Positions 8,923-17,659 of a stretch of 64,000 nucleotides of DNA are shown here, in pieces. A program made the translations under genes and the position numbers. Source of the stretch: Prevotella scopos JCM 17725. GTDB taxonomy: Bacteria > Bacteroidota > Bacteroidia > Bacteroidales > Bacteroidaceae. The stretch's first letter is position 1; each line of letters opens with the position of its first letter. The notes under the pieces are model-generated. The model was given only the letters and a program-made list of their open reading frames with translations. It made no database searches and was not told the origin of the DNA. The DNA lies in NCBI RefSeq assembly GCF_018127785.1, contig NZ_CP072390.1, positions 868,001 through 932,000 of the forward strand, in the 5' to 3' direction.

Positions 8923-11026
8923 CCCAAGTTTAACCGGTAAAAATATTTTTCATAAATTTTCGGGATGTTTTATGTAGTATTAATTTCATAAAAGACTGAT
9001 AATCAAGCATAGGGTATTGTAACGAGGAGTAAAATCTGATTTGTAGGACACCGTCATATCAAAATTATTTTGTTACTTTGCACTCATGCACGCAAATGTA
9101 CAGACACGATTCAACCCTGCAACAGGCGACATGGCTCCTTTTTATCGCATTAAGGAGTCATATCGTGACGTGCAGGGTCATGTACATTCGCTAATTCTGT
9201 TGAACATCGGGTTCGAACCTTCACTTACAGCCGTACAGGTTCGAAAAATTGCATACGCACTTACCGAACGCTTCAAAAACAGAAGTACACCCTCGCTTTT
9301 CAAGGAACATCTTGACGGACTTACTCCTATTGAACAGGTAAAGGCTGATGAATGGTGGAGCCGTATGGAGAACGAAGGTGGAATTGATAGGTTTAACAAG
9401 GAAGAGCAGAAGTCGCTGAGAAAATATGAGAACTACGTTGACCTTGAGACGGCAAAATATACTGACGCAAGGAATGTCGGTGCTGAGTGGCTCTGCAAGC
9501 AGACGATAGACAAACTGCAATTAGAGGGTTTCCTGCGCAAAAACGGCTGGACGGAGAATACAATACACACAGCTTTGTCAGCATTGATTGTTCGCACAGT
9601 ATATGCTGTTTCTGAACGTTCGTCTTATTATTATTTGCGTGATAACTCGGCTGCTGGTGAACTTTATAGTGGAGTTCCTGGCTGGACACCAGGAATCAAT
9701 TCTCTGTATAAAGTCACTGACAAATTATATGAACTAAAGGAACAGTTAGAGCGTCATCTGTGCAACGTTACTGACGATCTCTTTAATATAGACAACAAGT
9801 TGATGCTCTTCGACTTAACCAACTTCTATTTCGAGGGCAGCAAGCGTAACAGCAACAAGGCCAAGTTCGGCCGATCAAAAGAAAAACGCTCTGACTGTAA
9901 GCTACTTGTACTTGCACTATGTATCAATAAAGAAGGTTTTATACGTTATTCTTCTATCTTGGAGGGTAATACAGCAGACCCTAAGTCTCTGCCCAATATG
10001 ATTGATACGTTAGCAAAGAGGAATCCATCACGGACAAAAGATACGCTCGTTGTCATGGATGCAGGTGTTGCCACGGAAGAGAACTTGGAGCTGATCAAAA
10101 GAAAAGGTTACAATTATCTCTGCGTATCCCGTACAAAGATGAAGGACTATACGCTCAGTGATGATAACAAGAGTGTTACGGTAATGGATGCCCGTCGGCA
10201 GAAAATAACGCTGAAAGAGGTTAAGACAGAAGATGACAAGGATTATTATCTCGAAATAACATCTCCTTCGAAAGCTATGACAGAGTCGTCTATGAACAGG
10301 GTCTGGAGAGAGCGTTTTGAGATGGAACTGAAGAGAATAAACGATGGAATCTCCAAGAAAGGTGGAACAAAAACCTATGAAAAGGTTGTTGAACGTACAG
10401 GACGTGCCATACAGAAGTACCCATCTATAGCGAAGTTCTATCAGATAAGCTACATAAAAGATGAGAAGAAACCCAAGCAGATGCTGCGCGTAGACTGGGA
10501 GATAAAAGACCTCTCGGCAATGGAGTCCGGTCACGGAGTCTACTTCCTCCGCAGCAATATCAGGACACTTTCTGAGCGTGTGACATGGGAATACTACAAT
10601 CTCATTCGTGAGATAGAATGCACGAACAGGCAACTAAAGAATGACCTCAACCTCCGTCCTATCTATCATCAGAAAGATGAGCGAAGCGACGCACACCTCT
10701 TCTTCGGTTTATTAGCCTATTGGGTGGTAAACACCATCCGCTGTCAATTAAAACGAGAAGGAGAATCCTGTTACTGGACCGAGATTGTACGACGTATGAG
10801 CACCCAGAAGCTCGTCACAACAAAAGGGAAGAATCCATTAGGTGAGAACATCGAGATGCGCCAATGTAGTAGTCCTTCGAAGCAAGCAAAACAGATATAC
10901 GATAAGTTGAACTTAAAACACTCACCATTCAAAAAGAATAAAATTTGTAGGACACAGAGTCCATAAGAAAAACGAGGAGAGTACGGTGACTGCAAGAAAT
11001 AGGCGAAAGTGGGGGTTAAACTTGGG
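8923..11026 (+). mobile_element. 2.1 kb insertion sequence, copy 1, with TTAA target duplication
   Basis: The ends are an inverted repeat starting CCCAAGTTTAAC (8923 onward; mirrored at 11015-11026). TTAA flanks both sides (8919-8922 and 11027-11030). One transposase gene fills the element. A second, nearly identical copy lies inverted at 61203-63305. The short 4 bp duplication and terminal CCC recall IS1380-like elements, while the transposase reads as IS1634/IS4-superfamily. I do not claim an exact family. Confidence 0.93.
9086..10966 (+). CDS. IS4-superfamily (IS1634/IS1380-like) transposase, copy 1
   Basis: 626 aa DDE transposase that cuts and joins the element ends. The first catalytic Asp probably lies in LMLFDLTNFYFEG, the second in DTLVVMDAGVATEEN. 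The glutamate region is probably LIREIECTNRQLKNDL near residue 515. The ATG is only 5 bp after a TTACTTTG promoter-like box (9073-9080), so the mRNA may be leaderless. Copy 2 differs by a few residues (for example D/N, G/D, P/L and A/E changes), so both copies are intact and recent. Confidence 0.92.
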   Translation: MHANVQTRFNPATGDMAPFYRIKESYRDVQGHVHSLILLNIGFEPSLTAVQVRKIAYALTERFKNRSTPSLFKEHLDGLTPIEQVKADEWWSRMENEGGIDRFNKEEQKSLRKYENYVDLETAKYTDARNVGAEWLCKQTIDKLQLEGFLRKNGWTENTIHTALSALIVRTVYAVSERSSYYYLRDNSAAGELYSGVPGWTPGINSLYKVTDKLYELKEQLERHLCNVTDDLFNIDNKLMLFDLTNFYFEGSKRNSNKAKFGRSKEKRSDCKLLVLALCINKEGFIRYSSILEGNTADPKSLPNMIDTLAKRNPSRTKDTLVVMDAGVATEENLELIKRKGYNYLCVSRTKMKDYTLSDDNKSVTVMDARRQKITLKEVKTEDDKDYYLEITSPSKAMTESSMNRVWRERFEMELKRINDGISKKGGTKTYEKVVERTGRAIQKYPSIAKFYQISYIKDEKKPKQMLRVDWEIKDLSAMESGHGVYFLRSNIRTLSERVTWEYYNLIREIECTNRQLKNDLNLRPIYHQKDERSDAHLFFGLLAYWVVNTIRCQLKREGESCYWTEIVRRMSTQKLVTTKGKNPLGENIEMRQCSSPSKQAKQIYDKLNLKHSPFKKNKICRTQSP

Positions 11027-11730
11027 TTAATAAGAACATTCTCACAGCCAACTGTTGTCTTATGTAAATACACTTGCCAATACATCAAACGGCGTGAAGT
11101 AAGATAATTCTCTATAGAATAAATTCCATTTGATTCGACCACTAGTGAATCATCAACAACATTAAGCATCTTGATGATACGTGCTGAACCAATATTACCC
11201 TCTGTTACCCCTGTAAAGAAACTATCACGACGAAGATAATCAAGTCTGTCCATGTCGAGTTGACTTGAAATGAGTTGATGAAGGTATGACTTTGGGTATT
11301 CGTTCTTGAAAATACTGATGGCAAGGTTAAGTGCACCATGCATGTCTTTGTTGATACGATCCATCATCATCAGTGATATTTCCTCATGTGTGATACCAGT
11401 GATAAGGGTATTCTCTAAAACATGAGAAAAGGGGGCATGACCAATGTCGTGCATGAGGATTGCTGCCTGTACAGCCTCTGCTTCACTATCAAACATAAAA
11501 ACACCTTTCTGTTGTAGTGATATTAGGGCTTCACTCATCAGATGAAAGGCACCCAAAGAATGTAGAAAGCGTGTATGTTGTGCACCTGGATAAACCTCCT
11601 GTGTCAATCCTAATTGTTTGATACGTGTTAATCGCTGCATGAGTGGATGACGTACGATGTCTAGTAAAATTCCACGTGGCACCTTTATAAATCCGAAAAC
11701 AGGGTCATTAATAATCTTTGCGTCTGTCAT
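11027..11730 (-). pseudogene. HD-domain phosphohydrolase, N-terminal half (split by IS)
   Basis: About 234 residues of an HD-superfamily phosphohydrolase (dGTPase/YdhJ-like). The motif pieces are TRFLHSLGAFHL, then ILMHDIGHAPFSH with the metal-binding HD pair, then SSQLDMDRLDYLRRD. The frame runs into the IS and picks up about 85 foreign residues before a stop. The metal-binding core survives but the C-terminal third is lost, so function is doubtful. The natural substrate of this Bacteroidetes family is not known to me. A TATCTTTG box lies 38 bp upstream. Confidence 0.92.
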
Positions 11731-11767
11731 CTTGTGTATTTATCTTGCTCTTTTTTTATTCAACATA

Positions 11768-11775
11768 CAAAGATA
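11768..11775 (-). promoter_or_regulatory. -7 box for the HD-domain gene
   Basis: CAAAGATA (TATCTTTG on the minus strand) lies 38 bp before the ATG at 11730. A complete promoter for a broken gene suggests recent disruption. Confidence 0.65.
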
Positions 11776-11951
11776 GCATTTTTCTGCAACACAACATTCC
11801 TTTAGTAAAAATATTCATAAGCAGCACTCGAGCTAGAAACTTTCTTAGGTAGATATTTATAAAATTATTCGTCTTCATCTTTGATTTTATCCATAGGCAG
11901 AATAAATCTAAAATCTTCTCTGTTTTCAGCTTTTATCTGTAATCTTTTCGT

Positions 11952-11959
11952 TAACTTTG
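11952..11959 (+). promoter_or_regulatory. -7 box immediately before a start codon
   Basis: TAACTTTG matches TAnnTTTG fully and ends only 4 bp before the ATG at 11964. The transcript would start at or next to the start codon. Confidence 0.6.
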
Positions 11960-11963
11960 TGGC

Positions 11964-12182
11964 ATGAAAAAATTGATTAATTGGAAAGAATTTGTTGTAC
12001 TCTTTATAGTTATCGGGTGCATCTACTACATTACAAGGTCATGGCTTATTACGAGCGGAATACTTGTTATTCTGTTGTTAATTGATGGCTTGTTACGTCA
12101 GTATGACCACAAGAAACGAGGAGAGAAACAGGCAAAGGAGATTAATAAGGCCATTGAGGAAGAGGAAGACGCTTCCAATTAG
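11964..12182 (+). CDS. Small membrane protein of unknown function
   Basis: 72 aa. A short charged N-terminus is followed by two hydrophobic segments (about residues 9-23 and 28-42) and a cytoplasmic-looking charged tail rich in Lys and Glu. I do not recognise the family. It lies 42 bp upstream of the kinase/RapZ-C fusion gene in the same direction and probably shares its transcript. Codon use looks like its neighbours. The start is set by the -7 box only 5 bp upstream, which would make the message leaderless. Confidence 0.65.
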   Translation: MKKLINWKEFVVLFIVIGCIYYITRSWLITSGILVILLLIDGLLRQYDHKKRGEKQAKEINKAIEEEEDASN

Positions 12183-12224
12183 CCCAATATTATTTTGTTG
12201 CTTAGTCACAGATGCTAAGGAGTC

Positions 12225-13766
12225 ATGGAGAAACTATTAGAACTATATAAGAGTTGGAAGGGTATTACCCCTACAAATGTAGAGAAACTAGCAGGAGCTG
12301 GCAGTAATCGTGAATATTATCGTTTGACAGATGAAGTGGGAGATACCATTATTGGCGTGATAGGAACAAGTCGTGACGAGAATCACGCTTTTATTTATCT
12401 TGCCAAACATTTTGAGAAACGACGTTTACCTGTCCCACATATTTTTGTCGTTTCAGATGACGAGTTATATTACCTACAGTCTGACCTTGGAAACACCTCT
12501 CTCTATGATGCAATACGAGGAGGTCGTGAAGCAGGTGGACGATATAATCTTGCTGAACAAAAGTTATTACGTAATGTTATTAGGGAGCTGCCTAACATTC
12601 AGTTACGTGGTGCAAGAGGATTAGATTTTTCTAATTGTTACCCACAACCAGAATTTAATCAGGAAGGCGTACTATTTGATTTGAACTATTTTAAGTATTG
12701 CTTCCTCAAAGCGACAGAACTTGACTTTCATGAATTAAAACTTGAAGCCAATTTCCGTATGTTTGCAAAAGACTTAACGTCTGAAAAGATGGATTCCTTC
12801 CTTTATCGTGATTTTCAAGCACGTAACATCTTGTTAGATAAAGATGGGAGACCATATTTTATTGATTTCCAAGGTGGAAGAAAAGGTCCATTCTACTATG
12901 ATCTTGCTTCGTTCTTATGGCAAGCAAGTGCGAAGTATTCTTTCAAACTTCGTCGCGAATTAGTGTTTGAATACTATCAGAGTCTTAAAAATTATACAGA
13001 AGTTCCTTCTAAACGCCATTTCGTTAATCGATTATCCTTGTTTGTGCTTTTCCGTACACTACAAGTTTTAGGTGCCTATGGCTTCCGTGGCTATTTTGAA
13101 AGGAAGAAGCATTTTATAGATTCTATTCCTCCGGCTATCCAAAACTTACGCGATCTCTTGACTTTAGGTGATGATGTCTTTCCATATCCATATATGATGG
13201 ATATGCTAAAACGTCTTACTTTATTACCCCAGTTTGCTCATATTGAGAAATCTGCCGCAAATCGAACTGATGGGTTTAAAGTGGCTGAGAAAGATATTTA
13301 TAATGCAAACCCCTTGGATGGTCCAGCAACCTTCTCTAAATATGATGGTAAGGGACCATTGGTAGTGCGCGTTTTTAGTTTCTCTTTTAAGAAAGGGATT
13401 CCAGAAGACACGTCAGGTAATGGTGGTGGTTATGTCTTTGATTGTAGAAGTACGCATAACCCTGGTCGTTATGAACCTTATAAAAAGATCACGGGTTTAG
13501 ACGAACCTGTCATTCGTTTCCTTGAAGATGATGGTGAAATACTCGATTTTCTAAAACCTGTGTATGAATTGGCTAATCAACATGTAGAACGTTATATGCA
13601 ACGTGGCTTTACTGATTTAATGTTCTCTTTTGGATGTACAGGCGGTCAGCACCGTTCAGTCTATAGTGCACAACATCTTGCTGAACATCTTAATAAGAAA
13701 TACGGAATTGAGGTGCACATTAATCATAGAGAACAAGGCATCGAACAAATCTTGAAAGCCAAGTAA
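12225..13766 (+). CDS. Fusion of an AmgK-like sugar kinase with a RapZ C-terminal domain
   Basis: 513 aa. Residues 1 to about 330 are an aminoglycoside-phosphotransferase fold. The catalytic loop is FLYRDFQARNILL and the metal-binding motif is YFIDFQGGRKGPFYYDL. This closely resembles AmgK, the anomeric MurNAc/GlcNAc kinase of cell-wall recycling. Residues about 375-513 match the C-terminal domain of RapZ, including GNGGGYVFDCR and FGCTGGQHRSVY. The P-loop N-domain of RapZ is missing. In E. coli the RapZ C-domain senses glucosamine-6-phosphate and binds RNA, so a role in amino-sugar supply is a fair inference. AmgK usually neighbours the MurU nucleotidyltransferase; here it does not. The architecture occurs in other Bacteroidetes. 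Confidence 0.85.
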   Translation: MEKLLELYKSWKGITPTNVEKLAGAGSNREYYRLTDEVGDTIIGVIGTSRDENHAFIYLAKHFEKRRLPVPHIFVVSDDELYYLQSDLGNTSLYDAIRGGREAGGRYNLAEQKLLRNVIRELPNIQLRGARGLDFSNCYPQPEFNQEGVLFDLNYFKYCFLKATELDFHELKLEANFRMFAKDLTSEKMDSFLYRDFQARNILLDKDGRPYFIDFQGGRKGPFYYDLASFLWQASAKYSFKLRRELVFEYYQSLKNYTEVPSKRHFVNRLSLFVLFRTLQVLGAYGFRGYFERKKHFIDSIPPAIQNLRDLLTLGDDVFPYPYMMDMLKRLTLLPQFAHIEKSAANRTDGFKVAEKDIYNANPLDGPATFSKYDGKGPLVVRVFSFSFKKGIPEDTSGNGGGYVFDCRSTHNPGRYEPYKKITGLDEPVIRFLEDDGEILDFLKPVYELANQHVERYMQRGFTDLMFSFGCTGGQHRSVYSAQHLAEHLNKKYGIEVHINHREQGIEQILKAK

Positions 13767-13782
13767 GTTGTAGCTTTGGTAT

Positions 13783-13854
13783 AAAAAAAAGGACGTATAG
13801 TTCGTGTGTAATAATAATGCCCATTGGGTAACACACGTTCTATACGTCCCTTTT
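13783..13854. terminator. Bidirectional terminator
   Basis: A 19 bp near-perfect stem (13791-13809 with 13831-13849, GGACGTATAG...CGTGTGT) with an A-run on the left and a T-run on the right. It sits between two convergent transcription units. Confidence 0.9.
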
Positions 13855-13888
13855 ATTTCTATCTATTTAGTAAGATTGTAATATTATC

Positions 13889-14245
13889 TTATATCATCTC
13901 TTTTAATTCTTCAGGAACAGCTATAGAGTCACAATGTAAGTGATCCAACTTCTCTAAACCATGCTTTGTAATGTGGAATCTTTGGCAGCGCCCATCTTCT
14001 GAACATGATCGGCGACGGATAAGAGATGCCTGCTCTAATGAGGCTATAATTTTAGAGGCGTTCGACCGTGTCAACCCCATCGCTTCAGCTATTTCACCAG
14101 CCAACATGGGATGTTCACTTTCTGAAAGTAAACACAACAGCATTGATTCATTAATATTCAAACCTATTTGCTGCTGTAATCGACTTTCAAAAGCGGTGAT
14201 AACACGAAATATTTCTCGAATCTTACTGATACAATGATTATCCAT
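13889..14245 (-). CDS. MarR-like winged-helix transcriptional regulator
   Basis: 118 aa. The middle part, MLAGEIAEAMGLTRSNASKIIASLEQ, is a helix-turn-helix of the MarR type (quoted in pieces: LAGEIAEAMGLTRSN, then ASKIIASLEQ). It is followed by a wing with IRRRSCSEDGRC. The Cys in the wing and a second in the N-terminal region could sense redox state, but that is a guess. It starts 9 bp after the thioredoxin lipoprotein stop, so the two are one operon. This suggests control of the envelope thiol system or of an unlinked target. Confidence 0.8.
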   Translation of the reverse strand: MDNHCISKIREIFRVITAFESRLQQQIGLNINESMLLCLLSESEHPMLAGEIAEAMGLTRSNASKIIASLEQASLIRRRSCSEDGRCQRFHITKHGLEKLDHLHCDSIAVPEELKEMI

Positions 14246-14254
14246 TGTTTACTT

Positions 14255-14764
14255 TTACTTCAACAAGACAGACTTGATAACCTCTTCAAACTGAGCCTTA
14301 TTCATTGCCCCATTCTGCATAGTAGGTTCACCTGTCTTAGGAATGAAGAGTATTGATGGAATTGAACGAATACCAAAGAGTGCTGCGAGCTCGCGCTGCT
14401 GGTCAACATCAACCTTATAAACGTCAATCTGACCTGCATAGTCACCTGCTACCTCTTCTAGAACTGGGGCAGTAGCCTTACATGGGCCACACCATGTTGC
14501 ATAGAAGTCAATGATTGCAGGTTTGTCACCCTTAAAGTTCCATGTCTTAGGACTCTTCTTGAAATCCATTATCTTCTGCTGGAACATTTCTGAATTCATT
14601 TCTGTTACATTCATCTTTGTTTCCTTTCCTTCTTTTGGGTTATTATCTTTTGTTTCTTCTGTTGTAATGGCACTATTGTCCTGTTTTTTAGGACTGTTAT
14701 CTGCTTTACAAGCAGTCAAAACTAATGCCAAAATTGCTACTACAAGTGTTGCTGTACGTTTCAT
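14255..14764 (-). CDS. Thioredoxin-fold lipoprotein
   Basis: 169 aa. A lipoprotein signal peptide ends at LVLTAC, so the protein is exported and lipid-anchored. After a charged, low-complexity linker (about residues 22-55) the thioredoxin domain has WCGPCK with both active-site cysteines, and the cis-proline region IRSIPSILF. It probably reduces or oxidises disulfides in the periplasm. The start at 14764 is chosen because it gives the signal peptide; upstream in-frame codons overlap the promoter region. It is followed at 9 bp by the MarR-like gene. Confidence 0.9.
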   Translation of the reverse strand: MKRTATLVVAILALVLTACKADNSPKKQDNSAITTEETKDNNPKEGKETKMNVTEMNSEMFQQKIMDFKKSPKTWNFKGDKPAIIDFYATWCGPCKATAPVLEEVAGDYAGQIDVYKVDVDQQRELAALFGIRSIPSILFIPKTGEPTMQNGAMNKAQFEEVIKSVLLK

Positions 14765-14845
14765 TAGATATTTTATTTTAATTAATTGAGGTTTTATTAT
14801 CTGCTGTTTCTTAATATTGTTTTTTGTTTCCTTAGGAAAACGTTG

Positions 14846-14853
14846 CAAAGATA
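14846..14853 (-). promoter_or_regulatory. -7 box for the thioredoxin-regulator operon
   Basis: CAAAGATA (TATCTTTG on the minus strand), 82 bp before the ATG at 14764. It supports the short start. Confidence 0.65.
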
Positions 14854-14879
14854 AACAATATTCTTTGTTATACCAAATT

Positions 14880-15304
14880 TCCAAAGGAAATTTATTCGTG
14901 TTTATTTTAACTTCTTCAATCAGATAATACCTTTATCATTAGTTTTGTCAATGTTTTTTATATAAAACTTAGAAACGAGTTATGACTTTATAAAAAGATG
15001 AGGATAGAAAGTTTTTTTAACGTAAAATTAAGTGGCTATGGATTGGTACAGGTGTATGTAAAATACCACCATGCATGTTCTTTCATACAAAACTAGAGTA
15101 GGTTATGGGATTCATCTTGAGTCAGTTTATTTTTCATGAGTTCGTAAATCCTGAACTCCTGCGTCATGTTTCCAAGGCATTTTCTCTCATTGACACATTG
15201 CAAAAACCTTTCCTTCCATTTCTATTTAATTCCCGGTGTATCCTTCAATCTCAACCTTATCATATTTTGGAAGCGTTGAATATGTTATATTAAGGCCTAA
15301 CAAG
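14880..15304. other. Intergenic stretch without a supported gene
   Basis: AT-rich spacer of about 425 bp. A 62-codon open frame at 15105-15293 shows no promoter box, no recognisable motif and no signal sequence. I see no gene here. The tandem 22 bp array follows directly. Confidence 0.5.
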
Positions 15305-15370
15305 AACTGTCCGGAGCCTCCGGATAAAGTGTCCAGATGCTTCGGAATAACTGTCCGAGGGCTTCGGACA
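15305..15370. repeat. Tandem 22 bp array A (three units)
   Basis: Three consecutive 22 bp units at 15305, 15327 and 15349. Each has GTCC in the left part and CGGA in the right. Unit 1 holds the perfect dyad TCCGGAG-C-CTCCGGA. Unit 3 keeps it with one G-T pair, and unit 2 is degraded. It lies about 100 bp from the terminator of the beta-barrel gene. Confidence 0.85.
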
Positions 15371-15471
15371 AAAACAATAAGGTACTTAAGGACATCCAAA
15401 AAAGAATAGATTTTGCCTTAGAAGTAGTTATCGTACCTATAATGAGTGTGTTGAACCATTAGCAAAAAAAA

Positions 15472-15503
15472 GAGGTAAACACCCTTTATAAGGCGTTTAC
15501 CTC
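15472..15503 (-). terminator. Terminator of the beta-barrel protein gene
   Basis: GAGGTAAAC / GTTTACCTC stem extended by CC/GG pairs, followed on the minus strand by a run of eight T. Confidence 0.9.
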
Positions 15504-15529
15504 TTACTAATGATTGTACTTATACTGAT

Positions 15530-16105
15530 TTACAAATCGAACTTGTAACCCAAAGTAATCTGGAATACGCTGTTCTTAGCATCAGACAATTTGAAAGCCT
15601 TGCTAACACCCCAGTTGTAACGAGCATCAAGCTGGAAATTGTTGTATTCATAAGAAAGACCTACTGGAATAGAAACATCTACAGATTGTGCCTTTACTGG
15701 ATTTTCAACTGCGTCAAGATTGTTTACCTTAAGCTTGTTGCTAACATTAAAGCCAGGTTGAACACCCAATTTTACAGCAAGACCTTTAACAACATAAACG
15801 TTTGCCATGACTGGAACGTTAATATAATCAAGGCGGTTTGTTGCATCAACAAGATTAGAAAAGTTAGCTTTTGCACCCTGCATAGAGTAGAGTACACCTG
15901 CACTTACAGAGAAAATATCACTTGCTTGATACTCACCTTCAACACCAGCTACAACACCTACACGAGGATCTGAACCCTTAAACTCTGTGAGATTAGCAAT
16001 ACTAACACCAACCTTTGGCTGAAGATTAAATGAACCAACTGCATGCTGTGCGAATGTAGCTACTGATGAGAGCATCATTGCTGCTACGAATAAAACTTTT
16101 TTCAT
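15530..16105 (-). CDS. Outer membrane beta-barrel protein (PorT/OmpA-barrel like)
   Basis: 191 aa. A Sec signal peptide (cleavage after about residue 19, near ATFAQHA) precedes alternating amphipathic strands. Examples are KVGVSIANLTEF, GVLYSMQGAKA, and the last strand VFQITLGYKFDL, which ends in the expected aromatic/hydrophobic barrel signature. This fits the small 8-strand porin-family barrels common in Bacteroidetes. The ligand or role is unknown. It is a single-gene unit with its own promoter and terminator. Confidence 0.85.
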   Translation of the reverse strand: MKKVLFVAAMMLSSVATFAQHAVGSFNLQPKVGVSIANLTEFKGSDPRVGVVAGVEGEYQASDIFSVSAGVLYSMQGAKANFSNLVDATNRLDYINVPVMANVYVVKGLAVKLGVQPGFNVSNKLKVNNLDAVENPVKAQSVDVSIPVGLSYEYNNFQLDARYNWGVSKAFKLSDAKNSVFQITLGYKFDL

Positions 16106-16232
16106 AACTCTTTTTGATATTAATTTATTATATATGTTATCAATCTATTATCCTTTAATTCTTGTCGTGTGATGCATATAAGCTTGCACGCTTTTCAATA
16201 ATTTTATATTGGTTTATCCAATAATTCGGATG

Positions 16233-16240
16233 CAAAGGTA
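16233..16240 (-). promoter_or_regulatory. -7 box for the beta-barrel gene
   Basis: CAAAGGTA (TACCTTTG on the minus strand), giving a 5' leader of about 125 nt, longer than for most genes here. Confidence 0.65.
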
Positions 16241-16322
16241 AGTGATACTCATGTATCAGCAAAGAGTTTTATGTTAAATTGTGTGTATTTGATGTTATAA
16301 CAAATGAAATATAAATAAAAAA

Positions 16323-16357
16323 AAGTGGCTAGAAAAGAAATTCTCTTCTAACCACTT
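16323..16357 (-). terminator. Terminator of the D-lactate dehydrogenase gene
   Basis: AAGTGGCTAGAA / TTCTAACCACTT stem with one G-T pair, followed by a T-run on the minus strand. Confidence 0.85.
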
Positions 16358-16405
16358 TATTATTTAGCTATTATCTATAATGCAAATGTAACAAATCGTA
16401 AATAC

Positions 16406-17401
16406 TTACTTTACCTCACAGCTTAGTTGCTTGCCTTCAGAGAGTTCTTTAACGCTGCTAAGTGTTGAAACAGCTATGTTATAGAGAGCCTCCTTGGTAA
16501 AGAAAGCTTGGTGAGAAGTCAATACAACGTTTGGTACCATCAACAAGCGCGCTAATACATCGTCGTCAATCATCTTGTCGCTCTTATCCTCATAGAAGTA
16601 TTCCTTCTCTTCCTCATATACATCAAGACCAGCAGAGCCAATCTGTTTTGTACGCAAGCCCTCGATAAGATCTTCAGTATGAATAAGCTGACCACGACCG
16701 GTATTAATAATCATGATACCCTTCTTCATTTTTGCGATACTTTCCTTATTAATAAGGAATTTTGTATCAGGTGTCAATGGGCAGTGGAGTGAGATAATAT
16801 CACTGTTAGCATAGAGTTCATCAAGCGGTACAATCTTTACACCATACTGTTTTGCAAACTCCTGATCTGGGTAGAGGTCGTATGCCATGATGTTCATACC
16901 AAAGCCATGCAATATCTTTATAAGTTCTTTTGCAATACGACCCATGCCAACAACGCCGGCTGTCTTACCATACATGTCAAAACCTAACAAGCCAGGGAGC
17001 GTAAAGTTACCATCTCGTGTACGGTTTACTGCACGATAAATCTTACGATTTAAACTCAGCATCAGTGCAACGGCATACTCAGCAACAGCGTGTGGTGAGT
17101 AGGCTGGTACATGTGTTACCTTAATACGGCCCTCTGCAGCCTTAAGGTCAACATTATTGAACCCTGCACAACGCAATGCAATGAGTTTAACACCATTATT
17201 CTCCAATTCGTCAATAACTCTTGCATCACACTCTGCATTCACAAAAATACATACAACATCTGCGCCTTTTGCCAAAGGTACAGTACTGATGCTGAGACGC
17301 TCTTGATAGTAACGAATATCAAAATTATAATCCTTGTTTACCTCGTTGAAAGACTCAATGTCATACGACTTTGCGTCGAAAAATGCTATCCTTATTGCCA
17401 T
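16406..17401 (-). CDS. ldhA: D-lactate dehydrogenase (D-2-hydroxyacid dehydrogenase)
   Basis: 331 aa NAD-dependent enzyme reducing pyruvate to D-lactate in the cytoplasm. The NAD-binding motif is GVVGMGRIAKELIKI. The substrate-side signatures IISLHCPLTPDTKFLI and GLDVYEEEKEYF are typical of fermentative D-LDH. The catalytic His lies in VVLTSHQAFFT. Length is normal. It is a single-gene unit. The lutABC genes at 37.6-40.3 kb concern the reverse direction for lactate, which suggests lactate as both product and substrate. Confidence 0.92.
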   Translation of the reverse strand: MAIRIAFFDAKSYDIESFNEVNKDYNFDIRYYQERLSISTVPLAKGADVVCIFVNAECDARVIDELENNGVKLIALRCAGFNNVDLKAAEGRIKVTHVPAYSPHAVAEYAVALMLSLNRKIYRAVNRTRDGNFTLPGLLGFDMYGKTAGVVGMGRIAKELIKILHGFGMNIMAYDLYPDQEFAKQYGVKIVPLDELYANSDIISLHCPLTPDTKFLINKESIAKMKKGIMIINTGRGQLIHTEDLIEGLRTKQIGSAGLDVYEEEKEYFYEDKSDKMIDDDVLARLLMVPNVVLTSHQAFFTKEALYNIAVSTLSSVKELSEGKQLSCEVK

Positions 17402-17522
17402 GTGCCTAAAATGTTTTTAATAATTATAAGTGTTTTATATATCCCTTTGTTTTGATTTACAAGGGAGTTTGTTTCGTTGTCTCGAACTTCAGGTTGTATT
17501 ATTTATATCACTTAAGACTTTG

Positions 17523-17530
17523 CAAAGGTA
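17523..17530 (-). promoter_or_regulatory. -7 box for ldhA
   Basis: CAAAGGTA (TACCTTTG on the minus strand), about 120 bp upstream of the ATG. Confidence 0.6.
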
Positions 17531-17659
17531 CATATAAATTGTAATACTTGCAAATATTTATCTTTTATAGATTTTTATTTAGACAATTCTTTTATTAAAT
17601 CAACATAGAACTAGAGTGTTAGCACTTTATAATTAGCATTTGAACAATCCCTATTTTAG

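Noticed and set aside
15105..15293. 62-codon open frame in the intergenic region
   Set aside because: No promoter box, no motif, no signal sequence, and unusual composition; most likely chance.
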